From contig NZ_CABFMD010000003.1 in the NCBI RefSeq assembly GCF_901875555.1, positions 1-64,000 on the forward strand: DNA of 64,000 bases, written 5' to 3'. The stretch is from Streptococcus parasanguinis (GTDB taxonomy: Bacteria; Bacillota; Bacilli; Lactobacillales; Streptococcaceae). Under the pieces are notes generated by a model. That model was not told where the DNA came from. It worked only from the letters and a program-made list of their open reading frames with translations, and did not search any database. Positions within the stretch are counted from its first letter, which is position 1; every line of letters starts with the position of its first letter. Below, in pieces: positions 27,986-35,764 of the stretch. The translations under genes were made by a program, and so were the position numbers.

Positions 27986-29233
27986 AATCCTTTTTTGACA
28001 GAGCTCTTTCAAATACTGGACATCCACTTTAGAACTATCCATCAAGGGAATGGCATCTATAGTATGCCAGTATTTGGGCTGTTCAGTGGCTAGTAAAACA
28101 CTAGAAATCGACTTCTTAGCTTCTGGTAAAGATATTCCGTCTTTTAGTACAAGAAAGGCATGCACTTCATCACCAGCCAGATGACTACTTAACTTGAGAC
28201 AAAAGGCGTCCTTGACGAAAGAACAAGAGAGTAGTTTTTGTCTGATCCTTGGCAAGTACAACTTGGTGCCTGCATAATTAGCCCAATCAGATGGTCGCCC
28301 TTCTAAAATTAATCCTGCTTTTGAAAAATGACCATAGTCTTCTACCGTAAAGGGGCATCTTACTCCGACAGCCGCATAAGGAGTTGTAACATAAATTTTA
28401 TTGTTTCTCAGCTTTATTTGGACATTTTTAAAAGCTCGACCAACCAAATTGGGATACTCTAAAACCTCTCTGCCCTTACACCAGCTGATGAAACTTAATT
28501 CACTAGCGCCATAAAAAACAATAATCTCGCAATTCGGTTGCCTGTCGTAAAGCTCACGAATCAGAGGAACTGGCAAGGTTTGAGAAGAACTGATGATATA
28601 AGACAAGTTAATCTTCCTACTGTTTAAATGACTTGCTAGAACTTGTAGAAGGCTTGGTAAGAGATACATGTGACTAACTTGGCAGATCTGGCATAATTGC
28701 ACCCAACTTCTCGGAGATGGTTTATCACTTATAATTAATTGCCCACCTTCATAAAGGACAGCCAAGGCCATGTTAAGGTTCCCTGAAAAACTAAAATTGC
28801 CTTTTAAGAATAAAGCCGTTTTCTGATTAATATGGAAAATTCGATTTTGCTCAGCAAAAAAATCTACCCACGAGGACATGGTTTGCCACAAAATCTTGGG
28901 TTTTCCACTTGTTCCCGAAGTCAAGATTCCGAAATCTGCTTCTAAACGTAAATCGGAGGCACCTGCTTCAGACGCTAAGGCCTGTTGGATCTCTGGAGAC
29001 AAATTAGGATGGCAAATAACAGGTTTTATGCCTAATGATACAGCTACTAAAAATGTCATCAACTGTTCAAGCGGACGGTGTTCTACGATAAAGCAAACAT
29101 CAGATGACTTTGAATCAAGTCTTATTTGATTCATCATCCTTAATAAATCACAGTAAGTGTAAGATTTGTCATCAATAACTAAAGCCTGCCGATGAGGAGC
29201 CTCTTGAGCCCAAGCTTTTATTTTTTGAATCAT
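27980..29233 (-). CDS. AMP-dependent acyl-CoA synthetase/ligase (short form)
   Basis: The 417-residue protein belongs to the ANL adenylate-forming family. The phosphate-binding motif is ILTSGTSGKPK, and VFYGASELSF corresponds to the A5 motif. The EGRPSDWANYAGTKLYLP segment corresponds to the hinge region. Such enzymes activate a carboxylic acid with ATP and load it on CoA. It is shorter than typical long-chain ligases and closer in size to MenE-like forms; the substrate is unknown. I chose ATG 29233 (MIQKIKAWAQ), 1 bp after the thiolase stop with GGGTGG upstream; the frame extends upstream inside the thiolase gene. Last gene of a three-gene operon. Confidence 0.85.
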   Translation of the reverse strand: MIQKIKAWAQEAPHRQALVIDDKSYTYCDLLRMMNQIRLDSKSSDVCFIVEHRPLEQLMTFLVAVSLGIKPVICHPNLSPEIQQALASEAGASDLRLEADFGILTSGTSGKPKILWQTMSSWVDFFAEQNRIFHINQKTALFLKGNFSFSGNLNMALAVLYEGGQLIISDKPSPRSWVQLCQICQVSHMYLLPSLLQVLASHLNSRKINLSYIISSSQTLPVPLIRELYDRQPNCEIIVFYGASELSFISWCKGREVLEYPNLVGRAFKNVQIKLRNNKIYVTTPYAAVGVRCPFTVEDYGHFSKAGLILEGRPSDWANYAGTKLYLPRIRQKLLSCSFVKDAFCLKLSSHLAGDEVHAFLVLKDGISLPEAKKSISSVLLATEQPKYWHTIDAIPLMDSSKVDVQYLKELCQKRIH

Positions 29234-29234
29234 A

Positions 29235-30338
29235 TTAAGCTTCCACCCTCTCAATGAGAAAAGAAATACCAACTCCTCCAGCACCGGCAATAGCACAAAG
29301 TCCATATCGTCCCTTTTGTAAACGGAGCGCCTGCATTACATGTAAAAGATTGATCGCCCCCGAACAACCATAAGGGTGGCCATAAGCTAAGGCACCACCA
29401 AATAGATTGTAGTGATTGACAGCTTCTGGGAAATGCCTTTCAAAGATACAATCAATCACTGAAAATGCTTCATTCCATTCAACAGCATCTATATCTGACA
29501 TTGAAAGATTGACTTTCTTCAATAATTTTAGAGTTGCTTTATAAACTAATTCGGGACTGAAACGAGGATCTCCTGCTACCTGAACCATGTCACAAATCTT
29601 AAACTCACCGACTTGATGGCTCAATAAAAGAAAAGCAGCACCATCATGTGTTAAACAAGAGTTTGCAGCACTTGTCAGACTGCCTGGACCTAAGATTGGA
29701 GGAATTCGACTTAACAATTTTTCCGAAATCTTAGATCGGATACCCTCATCTTTTTTTCCAGGCATTTCTAGGATAATAGGAGATAGAGCCCCTACCTCCA
29801 AGGCTTTCTGAGCTTTAGAATGGCTCTTTAAAGTCCATTGATACAATTCTTTTTGACTCACCTGATATTTTTGAGCGACTCGCTCGGCCCCTCTTATCAT
29901 AGCTAGAGAATCCGTACTATCGGGTGAAAACTGAGCAACGTAGTAACTCCCTGAACGATTATCCTTGTCAGCATAAGTCCGCAATGGTTGCAAAGATGAA
30001 CTTTCAATGCCGCCTGCAATAATATTTTCTGATAAACCAGCTTTTATCTTAGCAAACGCAAAACCCAAGGCGGCACTTGCTGAAGCGCACTGCATATCAA
30101 TAGTAGTCGCAGGAACAGCTTCAGAATAATCAGACAAGAGACCAGTTAGTCGACCAATATTGCCACCTGTTCCAACAGCATTTCCACAAATAATGTCATC
30201 AATTTGACTTTCTGGATAACGCTTCTTTAAGGCATTTAAAATCGCAGCACCTAAATATTCTGGTCGCGTATTAGCGTATTGCTTTTGAAACAGTCCAATG
30301 GGTGTCCTTAATCCCGCTTGAATATAAACATCTACCAT
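29235..30338 (-). CDS. Thiolase-family acyltransferase
   Basis: The 367-residue thiolase has all expected catalytic elements: the nucleophilic Cys in DMQCASASAALG, the His in GGALAYGHPYGCSGA, and the second Cys in GLCAIAGAGGVG near the C-terminus. It should either condense acyl-CoA with acetyl-CoA or cleave 3-ketoacyl-CoA. The start at ATG 30338 (MVDVYIQAGLRTPIG) has GAAAGGAGAG upstream and overlaps the preceding stop as TAATG. The streptococcal mevalonate-pathway thiolase normally sits with other mevalonate genes, so this looks like a separate, acquired copy. Confidence 0.9.
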   Translation of the reverse strand: MVDVYIQAGLRTPIGLFQKQYANTRPEYLGAAILNALKKRYPESQIDDIICGNAVGTGGNIGRLTGLLSDYSEAVPATTIDMQCASASAALGFAFAKIKAGLSENIIAGGIESSSLQPLRTYADKDNRSGSYYVAQFSPDSTDSLAMIRGAERVAQKYQVSQKELYQWTLKSHSKAQKALEVGALSPIILEMPGKKDEGIRSKISEKLLSRIPPILGPGSLTSAANSCLTHDGAAFLLLSHQVGEFKICDMVQVAGDPRFSPELVYKATLKLLKKVNLSMSDIDAVEWNEAFSVIDCIFERHFPEAVNHYNLFGGALAYGHPYGCSGAINLLHVMQALRLQKGRYGLCAIAGAGGVGISFLIERVEA

Positions 30339-30865
30339 TAAACAATCTCTCCTTTCACGATGATAATATCCCCTTTGCACAGATAAAAATTCTTTTGATG
30401 ACAATAAAGTGATAATCTATCTTGCGCATAAGCTGGAGCTAAAAAACGTAAGGATAAGGCAGAAGCTCTTTGTGGTAAGACCTGTCTTAAATAGTCTAAA
30501 TAAAGACAGGCTGGAATTAAGAAGGGAGCTTGCTGGTGCAAAGGATTGTGATCTCCAATAGCTCTTACAAACTGCAGAATATCTGCCTTGGTAAATTGCA
30601 CGTTCGATAGAAAAGTAGCTGAGGTTAGATCTAGTTTATCATGTGATTTCCTTCCAAAAGACGAGGACCTCTTCAATAAAAAGGTTGCTCTTAATTCCTC
30701 TCCACCTTGTACGAGTAACATCTGCCGCAATCTTTTTTGATGTCTTAAAATGAGAGTTTGATCTACTGCATTCGTTTCTTGCCATCTTAGTTTTAGGAGT
30801 AAACTATCTTTGGGTAAATCTGCATTAGATGATATCAATAATGAAAATAATTTTCTCATCATCAT
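30338..30865 (-). CDS. MaoC-like hot-dog domain protein (probable enoyl-CoA hydratase/dehydratase)
   Basis: This 175-residue protein has a C-terminal hot-dog domain with the hydratase-2/MaoC signature FVRAIGDHNPLH near residues 109-120, including the Asp and His used for hydration of trans-2-enoyl thioesters. The N-terminal 85 residues may be a degenerate second hot dog. Three in-frame ATGs overlap at the start (30865, 30862, 30859); the third is best spaced from GGAG. It is first in the operon and overlaps the thiolase gene by 1 nt. No acyl-CoA dehydrogenase, 3-hydroxyacyl-CoA dehydrogenase or ACP is nearby, so the pathway is incomplete in the window. Confidence 0.75.
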   Translation of the reverse strand: MMMRKLFSLLISSNADLPKDSLLLKLRWQETNAVDQTLILRHQKRLRQMLLVQGGEELRATFLLKRSSSFGRKSHDKLDLTSATFLSNVQFTKADILQFVRAIGDHNPLHQQAPFLIPACLYLDYLRQVLPQRASALSLRFLAPAYAQDRLSLYCHQKNFYLCKGDIIIVKGEIV

Positions 30866-30905
30866 TCTCCAGCAAAAGATTATTTGTAAACTTATTAAAT
30901 TATAT

Positions 30906-30949
30906 TAGTTAACTATTTTTATGGTATACAAAACAGGTCAAATTGTCAA
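30906..30949 (-). promoter_or_regulatory. Promoter of the acyl-CoA operon with a palindrome at the start site
   Basis: On the minus strand TTGACA (30949-30944), a 17-bp spacer and TACCAT (30926-30921). A perfect 10-bp palindrome TAGTTAACTA (30906-30915) lies where transcription would start and could be an operator. Confidence 0.65.
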
Positions 30950-30960
30950 TGATGATTCAA

Positions 30961-31757
30961 AGGTGTAAATAGCAATGAGTCGAATGGCAGGTAAGATGAG
31001 CTTTATTACACAGGACTACGATACAAGAAAGATTGTAGCTATCCTAGATGGACGGACTCAAGCAACTATTCGCAATCATTTCCTTCGTTATTCTAGACAG
31101 GTGAGAAGTCGTATGAAAGTCATTACCATGGACATGTTTAGTCCCTACTACGATATTGCTAGAAAACTTTTTCCAAATGCAAAAATCGTTCTCGACCGCT
31201 TTCACATTGTCTAGCATCTCAGTCGAGCAATGAATCGCGTACGCATACAAATTATGAATCAGTTTGATCGGAGATCGCACGAATATAAAGCACTGAAACG
31301 TTACTGGAAACTCATCCAACAGGATAGCCGTAAACTCAGTGATAAACGATTTTATCGACCAACTTTTCGGTCACACTTGATCAATAAAGAGGTTCTAGAA
31401 AAGCTGCTTTCATACTCTCAAGAACTTAGACAGCACTATAATCTCTATCAACTCCTACTCTTTCATTTTCAAGAGAAACAAACAGACCATTTCTTTAGTC
31501 TTATTGACGAAACAGTTTCTTCTGTAAATCCTATTTTTCAAACTGTTTTTAAGACCTTTTTGAAAGATAAGGACAAGATCATGAATGCACTGGAATTTCC
31601 CTACTCAAACGCAAAACTAGAGGCTACCAATAACCTCATCAAAGTCATCAAGCGAAATGCTTTTGGCTTCCGAAACTTTGAAAACTTTAAAACGAGAATT
31701 CTCATCACTTTGAACATCAAAAAGGAGAGAACCAATTTGGTCCTCTCCAGGGTATAG
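30961..31757 (+). pseudogene. ISL3-family transposase, N-terminally truncated, with an in-frame stop
   Basis: The translated sequence matches the C-terminal DDE half of IS1167-like ISL3 transposases: KMSFITQDYDTRK, VITMDMFSPYYD, LDRFHIV, and a closing NNLIKVIKRNAFGFRNF block. Intact members are about 418 residues; roughly the first 150 are absent. A TAG at 31215-31217, exactly where relatives have Gln (HIVQHLSRAMNR), splits the frame; the downstream part stays in the same frame. The product cannot be functional unless the stop is read through. It ends 34 bp before the right inverted repeat. Confidence 0.9.
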
Positions 31758-31791
31758 CTTTTCATCAACCCACTACAGTTGACAAAGAGCC

Positions 31792-31945
31792 AATTATTTT
31801 TGGATTGTCGAGCAAGACGCAGTGGTTGAGTGGACTCTACTAGGCTGATTTCATCAGCTTTTACAGCCCTACTCAACTGTGCGGAGGTGGGACGACGAAA
31901 TCGAATTCTAACGAATGACCGATTTCTGTCCCACTCTCTTTTGAG
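31792..31945 (+). repeat. Right part of intergenic repeat copy 4
   Basis: Starts with the second copy of AATTATTT and continues TTTGGATTGTCGAGCAAGAC, as in copies at 49512 and 52229. It has the short interior form (GGCTGATTTCATCAGC hairpin) shared with copy 3 and ends in the GAAATCG...CGATTTC hairpin and CCCACTCTCTTTT. Confidence 0.88.
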
Positions 31946-31952
31946 TTCTAAA

Positions 31953-32041
31953 AGGAAAGGACGGGATTTGAACCCGCGCGTGAAAAAAATCCACTTGCCG
32001 GATTTCGAGTCCGGTGCCGTACCAAGCTGAGCCACCTTTCC
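31953..32041 (-). tRNA. tRNA-Ser (anticodon CGA)
   Basis: On the minus strand the acceptor stem GGAAAGG/CCTTTCC and the anticodon arm CCGGA-CTCGAAA-TCCGG (anticodon CGA) are present. There is a long variable arm as required for tRNA-Ser and a T arm with TTCAAAT. CCA is not encoded. The base after the acceptor stem would be U rather than the G usual in tRNA-Ser. Confidence 0.9.
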
Positions 32042-32045
32042 AAGA

Positions 32046-32128
32046 TGCGGAGAAAGGGATTTGAACCCTCACGCCCGAATGGGCACATGCGCCTGAAGCA
32101 TGCGTGTCTGCCGTTCCACCACCTCCGC
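32046..32128 (-). tRNA. tRNA-Leu (anticodon CAG)
   Basis: On the minus strand the acceptor stem starts GCGGAGG and pairs with TCTCCGC. The anticodon arm is CATGC-TTCAGGC-GCATG (CAG), with a class II variable arm (GTGCCCATTCGGGC region) and TTCAAAT in the T loop. CCA is not encoded. It lies 4 bp upstream of tRNA-Ser, so the two form one transcript. Confidence 0.94.
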
Positions 32129-32136
32129 ATAGTTCT

Positions 32137-32164
32137 ATTATACACTTTTTAGGAAAAATGCCAA
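32137..32164 (-). promoter_or_regulatory. Promoter of the tRNA-Leu/tRNA-Ser pair
   Basis: On the minus strand TTGGCA (32164-32159), a 16-bp spacer and TATAAT (32142-32137), ending 9 bp before the tRNA-Leu 5' end. Confidence 0.75.
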
Positions 32165-32223
32165 GGAAAAAAAGGGAAGCTCCTTCTTCCCCTTTCTGCT
32201 CTAAGATATCCCATACCAGGCCC

Positions 32224-32286
32224 GTTGGTTTGCGTCTTTATCCAAATGGGATCTTCCCATTTCGTTTTTCTTACGGGCAAACCAAC
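32224..32286. other. Nested inverted repeat upstream of rsgA
   Basis: An outer 10-bp repeat (GTTGGTTTGC 32224-32233, GCAAACCAAC 32277-32286) encloses an inner one (AAATGGGA/TCCCATTT, 32244-32262). It lies upstream of the rsgA -10, so it is not an rsgA leader; it may be a terminator remnant or binding site. A further GGGAAG/CTTCCC hairpin is at 32174-32191. Confidence 0.55.
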
Positions 32287-32302
32287 CTTATTTCTTATTT
32301 TT

Positions 32303-32311
32303 TGATATAAT
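32303..32311 (+). promoter_or_regulatory. Extended -10 promoter of the rsgA operon
   Basis: TGATATAAT (TATAAT 32306-32311), 28 bp before the rsgA TTG start. No convincing -35. Confidence 0.5.
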
Positions 32312-32339
32312 AAAACTATTAAGCAAAAAGGAGTACGAT

Positions 32340-33218
32340 TTGCAAGGAACAATCGTCAAAGCCCTGGCCGGTTTCTACTATGTGGAGTCAGAGGGCTCTA
32401 TCTACCAGACACGTGCTCGTGGAAATTTTAGGAAAAAAGGACAGACTCCTTATGTAGGAGATCAGGTAGAATTTTCCGCTGAAGAGAATTCAGAAGGCTA
32501 CATCTTGAGCATCGCGCCTCGCAAAAATAGCCTGGTGCGGCCTCCGATCGTGAATATCGACCAAGCAGTGGTCATCATGTCAGCCAAGGAGCCCGATTTC
32601 AATGCCAACCTGCTGGATCGCTTTTTGGTCCTTTTGGAGCATAAGGGGATTCATCCCATTATCTATATTTCTAAGCTAGACTTGCTAGAAGATCTAGAAG
32701 ATATCCGTTATTACCAAGGAATCTACCAAGCCATTGGCTATGATTTTGTCTTGTCGATTGAGGAACTCTTGCCACTGTTGACGGCAAAAACCACGGTCTT
32801 TATGGGACAGACTGGGGTGGGAAAATCCACTCTACTCAATAAGATTGCTCCGGATCTGGAGCTTGAAACGGGTGAAATCTCAGATAGTTTAGGGCGTGGA
32901 CGTCATACGACGCGTGCAGTCAGCTTTTACCATCTGAATGGTGGTAAAATCGCCGATACACCTGGTTTTTCCTCCCTCGATTATGAAGTGGCAAGTAGCG
33001 AAGATCTCAACCAAGCCTTTCCAGAGATTGCGGATGTGAGCCACGCTTGCAAGTTTCGTACCTGTAGCCACACCCACGAGCCAGCTTGTGCAGTTAAGCC
33101 GGCTGTTGAAGCTAAGGAAATTGCGGCCTTTCGTTATGAGGATTACCTGCAATTTCTCAGTGAAATCGAAAACCGTCGTGAAACTTACAAAAAGGTTTCC
33201 AAAAAAATACCCAAATAG
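32340..33218 (+). CDS. rsgA: Ribosome small subunit-dependent GTPase A
   Basis: The 292-residue circularly permuted GTPase has an N-terminal OB fold, then G4-like ISKLDLL near residue 119 before G1 GQTGVGKST near 160, and the C-terminal zinc motif [14 protein letters not shown]. It checks late 30S assembly by displacing factors from the decoding site. The start is TTG at 32340 with AAAAGGAG upstream. It heads a run with rpe, thiN, rmuC and yhaM, all closely spaced or overlapping. Confidence 0.95.
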   Translation: MQGTIVKALAGFYYVESEGSIYQTRARGNFRKKGQTPYVGDQVEFSAEENSEGYILSIAPRKNSLVRPPIVNIDQAVVIMSAKEPDFNANLLDRFLVLLEHKGIHPIIYISKLDLLEDLEDIRYYQGIYQAIGYDFVLSIEELLPLLTAKTTVFMGQTGVGKSTLLNKIAPDLELETGEISDSLGRGRHTTRAVSFYHLNGGKIADTPGFSSLDYEVASSEDLNQAFPEIADVSHACKFRTCSHTHEPACAVKPAVEAKEIAAFRYEDYLQFLSEIENRRETYKKVSKKIPK

Positions 33219-33227
33219 GAGACAACT

Positions 33228-33887
33228 ATGAAAACAATGAAATTATCACCCTCAATTTTAAGTGCAGATTATGCCAATTTTGAAAGCGAATTGAAACGTC
33301 TTGAAGCAGCTGGAGCAGACTACGCCCATATTGATGTGATGGATGGTCATTTTGTACCCAATATTAGCTTTGGTGCCGGTGTCGTAGCCAGCATGCGTCC
33401 ACACAGCAAATTGGTCTTTGATTGCCACTTGATGGTAACCAATCCAGAACACCATATTGAAGAATTTGCCCGTGCCGGTGCAGATATCATCAGCATCCAC
33501 GTAGAATCAACCCCTCATATCCACGGGGCTCTTCAAAAAATCCGTCAAGCAGGTGTAAAAGCCAGTGTTGTCATTAATCCAGGAACCCCTGTAGACAGTA
33601 TCAAGCATGTCTTGAACCTGGTGGATCAAGTCTTGGTCATGACCGTTAACCCAGGTTTCGGTGGGCAAGCCTTCCTTCCTGAAACATTGGATAAGGTCCG
33701 TGAATTAGCGACCCTTCGTGAAGAAAAAGGCTTAGACTTTGATATTGAAGTCGATGGTGGCATTGATGGCCAAAGCATCTTCCAAGCAAAAGAAGCCGGA
33801 GCCAATGTCTTTGTGGCAGGTTCTTATGTCTTCAACGGAGATGTCAATGAGCGTGTGCAAACACTTAGAGATGCTGTCAATGGGTAA
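33228..33887 (+). CDS. rpe: Ribulose-phosphate 3-epimerase
   Basis: The 219-residue TIM-barrel enzyme interconverts ribulose 5-phosphate and xylulose 5-phosphate. Signatures are SILSADYANF near residue 8, HIDVMDGHFVPN near 34 with metal-binding His and Asp, VMTVNPGFGGQ near 140 and EVDGGI near 175. TAGGAG precedes the ATG. The stop overlaps the start region of thiN, as is common in Firmicutes. Confidence 0.97.
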   Translation: MKTMKLSPSILSADYANFESELKRLEAAGADYAHIDVMDGHFVPNISFGAGVVASMRPHSKLVFDCHLMVTNPEHHIEEFARAGADIISIHVESTPHIHGALQKIRQAGVKASVVINPGTPVDSIKHVLNLVDQVLVMTVNPGFGGQAFLPETLDKVRELATLREEKGLDFDIEVDGGIDGQSIFQAKEAGANVFVAGSYVFNGDVNERVQTLRDAVNG

Positions 33888-34512
33888 CATCGCAATACTG
33901 GCAGGAGGTGACAGCGCGCTCTTGCCAAGAGATCATGACGTTTATGTGGGCGTTGATGGTGGCTGCTTGAAGTTACTGGGACAAGGCCTGCCTCTGGAGC
34001 TGGCTGTTGGAGATTTTGATTCCGTCTCTGAGACCGATTTGAACAACATCGAAGCCCAAGCCAAGCAAGTGGTGCAATCTGTTCCTGAAAAGAACGATAC
34101 AGATTTGGAATTGGCCTTGAAAGCGGCCTTTGAAGCCTATCCAAATGCTGCTGTCACCGTTTATGGTGCCTTTGGTGGTCGCTTGGATCACTTCTTGTCT
34201 AATATCTTTTTGCCGACTGATCCAGACCTAGCTCCTTATATGGTGCAGATCCAATTAGTCGATGGCCAAAATCGGCTACTTTATCGGCCGGCCGGCTGCC
34301 ACGAGATCCTGCCCGATCCTGCTATGTCCTACGTGGGTTTCATGCCTGTTGGAGGGGGGCACTTAGAAATCACAGGTGCCAAATACCCCTTACATCCAGA
34401 GAATTATTTTTTGAAGGCCATGTATGGCTCCAATGAATTTTTGGATCAACCGATTCAAGTGAGTCTTGATCGTGGCTATCTCGTCATTGTTTATAGTAAA
34501 GACAGAGGTTAA
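33880..34512 (+). CDS. thiN: Thiamine pyrophosphokinase
   Basis: The 210-residue protein converts thiamine to thiamine pyrophosphate. It has LAVGDFDSVS near residue 43 (acidic metal site), EKNDTDLELAL near 70 and GAFGGRLDHFLSN near 95. I chose ATG 33880, overlapping the rpe stop; the ATG at 33871 is also in frame. It lies between rpe and rmuC in one probable operon. Confidence 0.93.
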   Translation: MGNIAILAGGDSALLPRDHDVYVGVDGGCLKLLGQGLPLELAVGDFDSVSETDLNNIEAQAKQVVQSVPEKNDTDLELALKAAFEAYPNAAVTVYGAFGGRLDHFLSNIFLPTDPDLAPYMVQIQLVDGQNRLLYRPAGCHEILPDPAMSYVGFMPVGGGHLEITGAKYPLHPENYFLKAMYGSNEFLDQPIQVSLDRGYLVIVYSKDRG

Positions 34513-34513
34513 T

Positions 34514-35764
34514 ATGAATATCATGCTGCTTCTGATTGGCCTGCTCAATCTGGGCCTCCTCATCTATCTCTTCCAACGGTCAGATAATACAAAGCCAAAT
34601 ATTGGTGAGATGCTGGAAGACCATGAGGATCATTTGACAGACCAGTTGGACTACCGTTTTGAAAAAGAAAGACAAGCAAGCCAGATTGCCAATCAGCAGT
34701 TAGAAATCGCCTTGACAGATCGCTTGACGGAGATGAGAGTAGAGATCCACCAGCAGACGACAGCTCTACGCGCTGAGATGAATGAGCACTTTACAAAAAA
34801 TCGGGATAAGACGGATGAGCGCATGCGCCAAATCCAAGAGTCCAATGAAGTGCGGCTAGAGCAGATGCGCCAAACGGTGGAAGAAAAATTGGAGAAAACC
34901 TTGCAACACCGCTTGCAGACTTCTTTTGAGACTGTTTCAAAACAATTGGAGTCGGTCAATAAAGGCTTGGGAGAAATGCAGACGGTAGCTCGGGATGTTG
35001 GTACCCTTAATAAAGTTCTCTCCAACACCAAGACCCGTGGGATTATGGGCGAATTGCAGCTGGGACAGATCATTGAAGATATCTTGACCCCAGCCCAGTA
35101 TGAGCGAGAGTTTGTTACTGTTCCCCAGTCCAGTGAGCGCGTGGAGTACGCCATTAAGCTTCCAGGACAAGGAGAGGAGCCAGTCTATCTGCCGATTGAC
35201 TCTAAATTCCCACTGGAAGACTACTATCGTCTGGAAGAGGCTTATGAATCTGGCGATAAAGAAGAGATCGAGCGTTACCGCAAAGCCCTTTTGAACAGAC
35301 TCCAACGCTTTGCAAAAGACATCCAGCAAAAATATCTTTTCCCACCTGCAACGACCAATTTCGGGATTCTCTTTTTGCCAACCGAAGGCCTCTATTCCGA
35401 AGTGGTTCGCAATCCAGAATTTTTCGATCGCTTGCGTCGGGACGAACAAATTTTAGTGGCTGGTCCAAGTACGCTATCAGCCCTTTTGAATTCCTTGTCC
35501 GTTGGCTTTAAAACGCTCAACATCCAAAAGAGTGCAGATGACATTAGCAAGGTGTTGGGATCGGTCAAATCAGAATTCCATAAGTTTGGAGGGATTCTGG
35601 CCAAGACTCAGCGCCATTTAAAGAATGCTTCCAATAATATTGATGATTTGCTGACCCGACGGACCAGTGCCATCGAGCGGACACTTCGCCAAATCGAAAG
35701 TGATGAGGACTTGCTGGGACTAGATGTATATATAGAAGATGGAGAAGATGATGGTCAAAATTAA
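34514..35764 (+). CDS. rmuC: DNA recombination protein RmuC
   Basis: The 416-residue protein starts with one membrane segment (IMLLLIGLLNLGLLIYLF), followed by a long coiled coil (about 40-180) and the conserved RmuC nuclease-like domain (TKTRGIMGELQLG, LPIDSKFPLEDYYR, LFLPTEGLYSEV). In E. coli RmuC limits DNA inversions at short repeats. The start at ATG 34514 is 1 bp after the thiN stop. The end overlaps yhaM. Confidence 0.93.
   Translation: MNIMLLLIGLLNLGLLIYLFQRSDNTKPNIGEMLEDHEDHLTDQLDYRFEKERQASQIANQQLEIALTDRLTEMRVEIHQQTTALRAEMNEHFTKNRDKTDERMRQIQESNEVRLEQMRQTVEEKLEKTLQHRLQTSFETVSKQLESVNKGLGEMQTVARDVGTLNKVLSNTKTRGIMGELQLGQIIEDILTPAQYEREFVTVPQSSERVEYAIKLPGQGEEPVYLPIDSKFPLEDYYRLEEAYESGDKEEIERYRKALLNRLQRFAKDIQQKYLFPPATTNFGILFLPTEGLYSEVVRNPEFFDRLRRDEQILVAGPSTLSALLNSLSVGFKTLNIQKSADDISKVLGSVKSEFHKFGGILAKTQRHLKNASNNIDDLLTRRTSAIERTLRQIESDEDLLGLDVYIEDGEDDGQN

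Larger units (their letters stand above)
27385..31791. mobile_element. ISL3-bounded island (4407 bp) with 8-bp target duplication
   Basis: The ends are imperfect inverted repeats sharing GGCTCT and CTGTAGTGGGT. The left is GGCTCTATAATTTCTGTAG (27385-27403). The right end, read inward from 31791, has GGCTCTTTGTCAACTGTAG. The flanks carry the same 8 bp, AATTATTT (27377-27384 and 31792-31799), the target length expected for ISL3. The left segment ends with the first codons of an ISL3 transposase (ATG at 27565, MEQLN). The right segment holds its C-terminal half. The roughly 150 codons between are missing and replaced by a truncated maa gene and a three-gene operon. The target is an intergenic repeat whose halves rejoin cleanly when the island is removed. 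Confidence 0.88.

Noticed and set aside
29235..30338. Thiolase as the housekeeping mevalonate-pathway acetoacetyl-CoA thiolase
   Set aside because: It is coupled to a MaoC-like and a ligase gene inside a mobile island, without mevalonate genes nearby.
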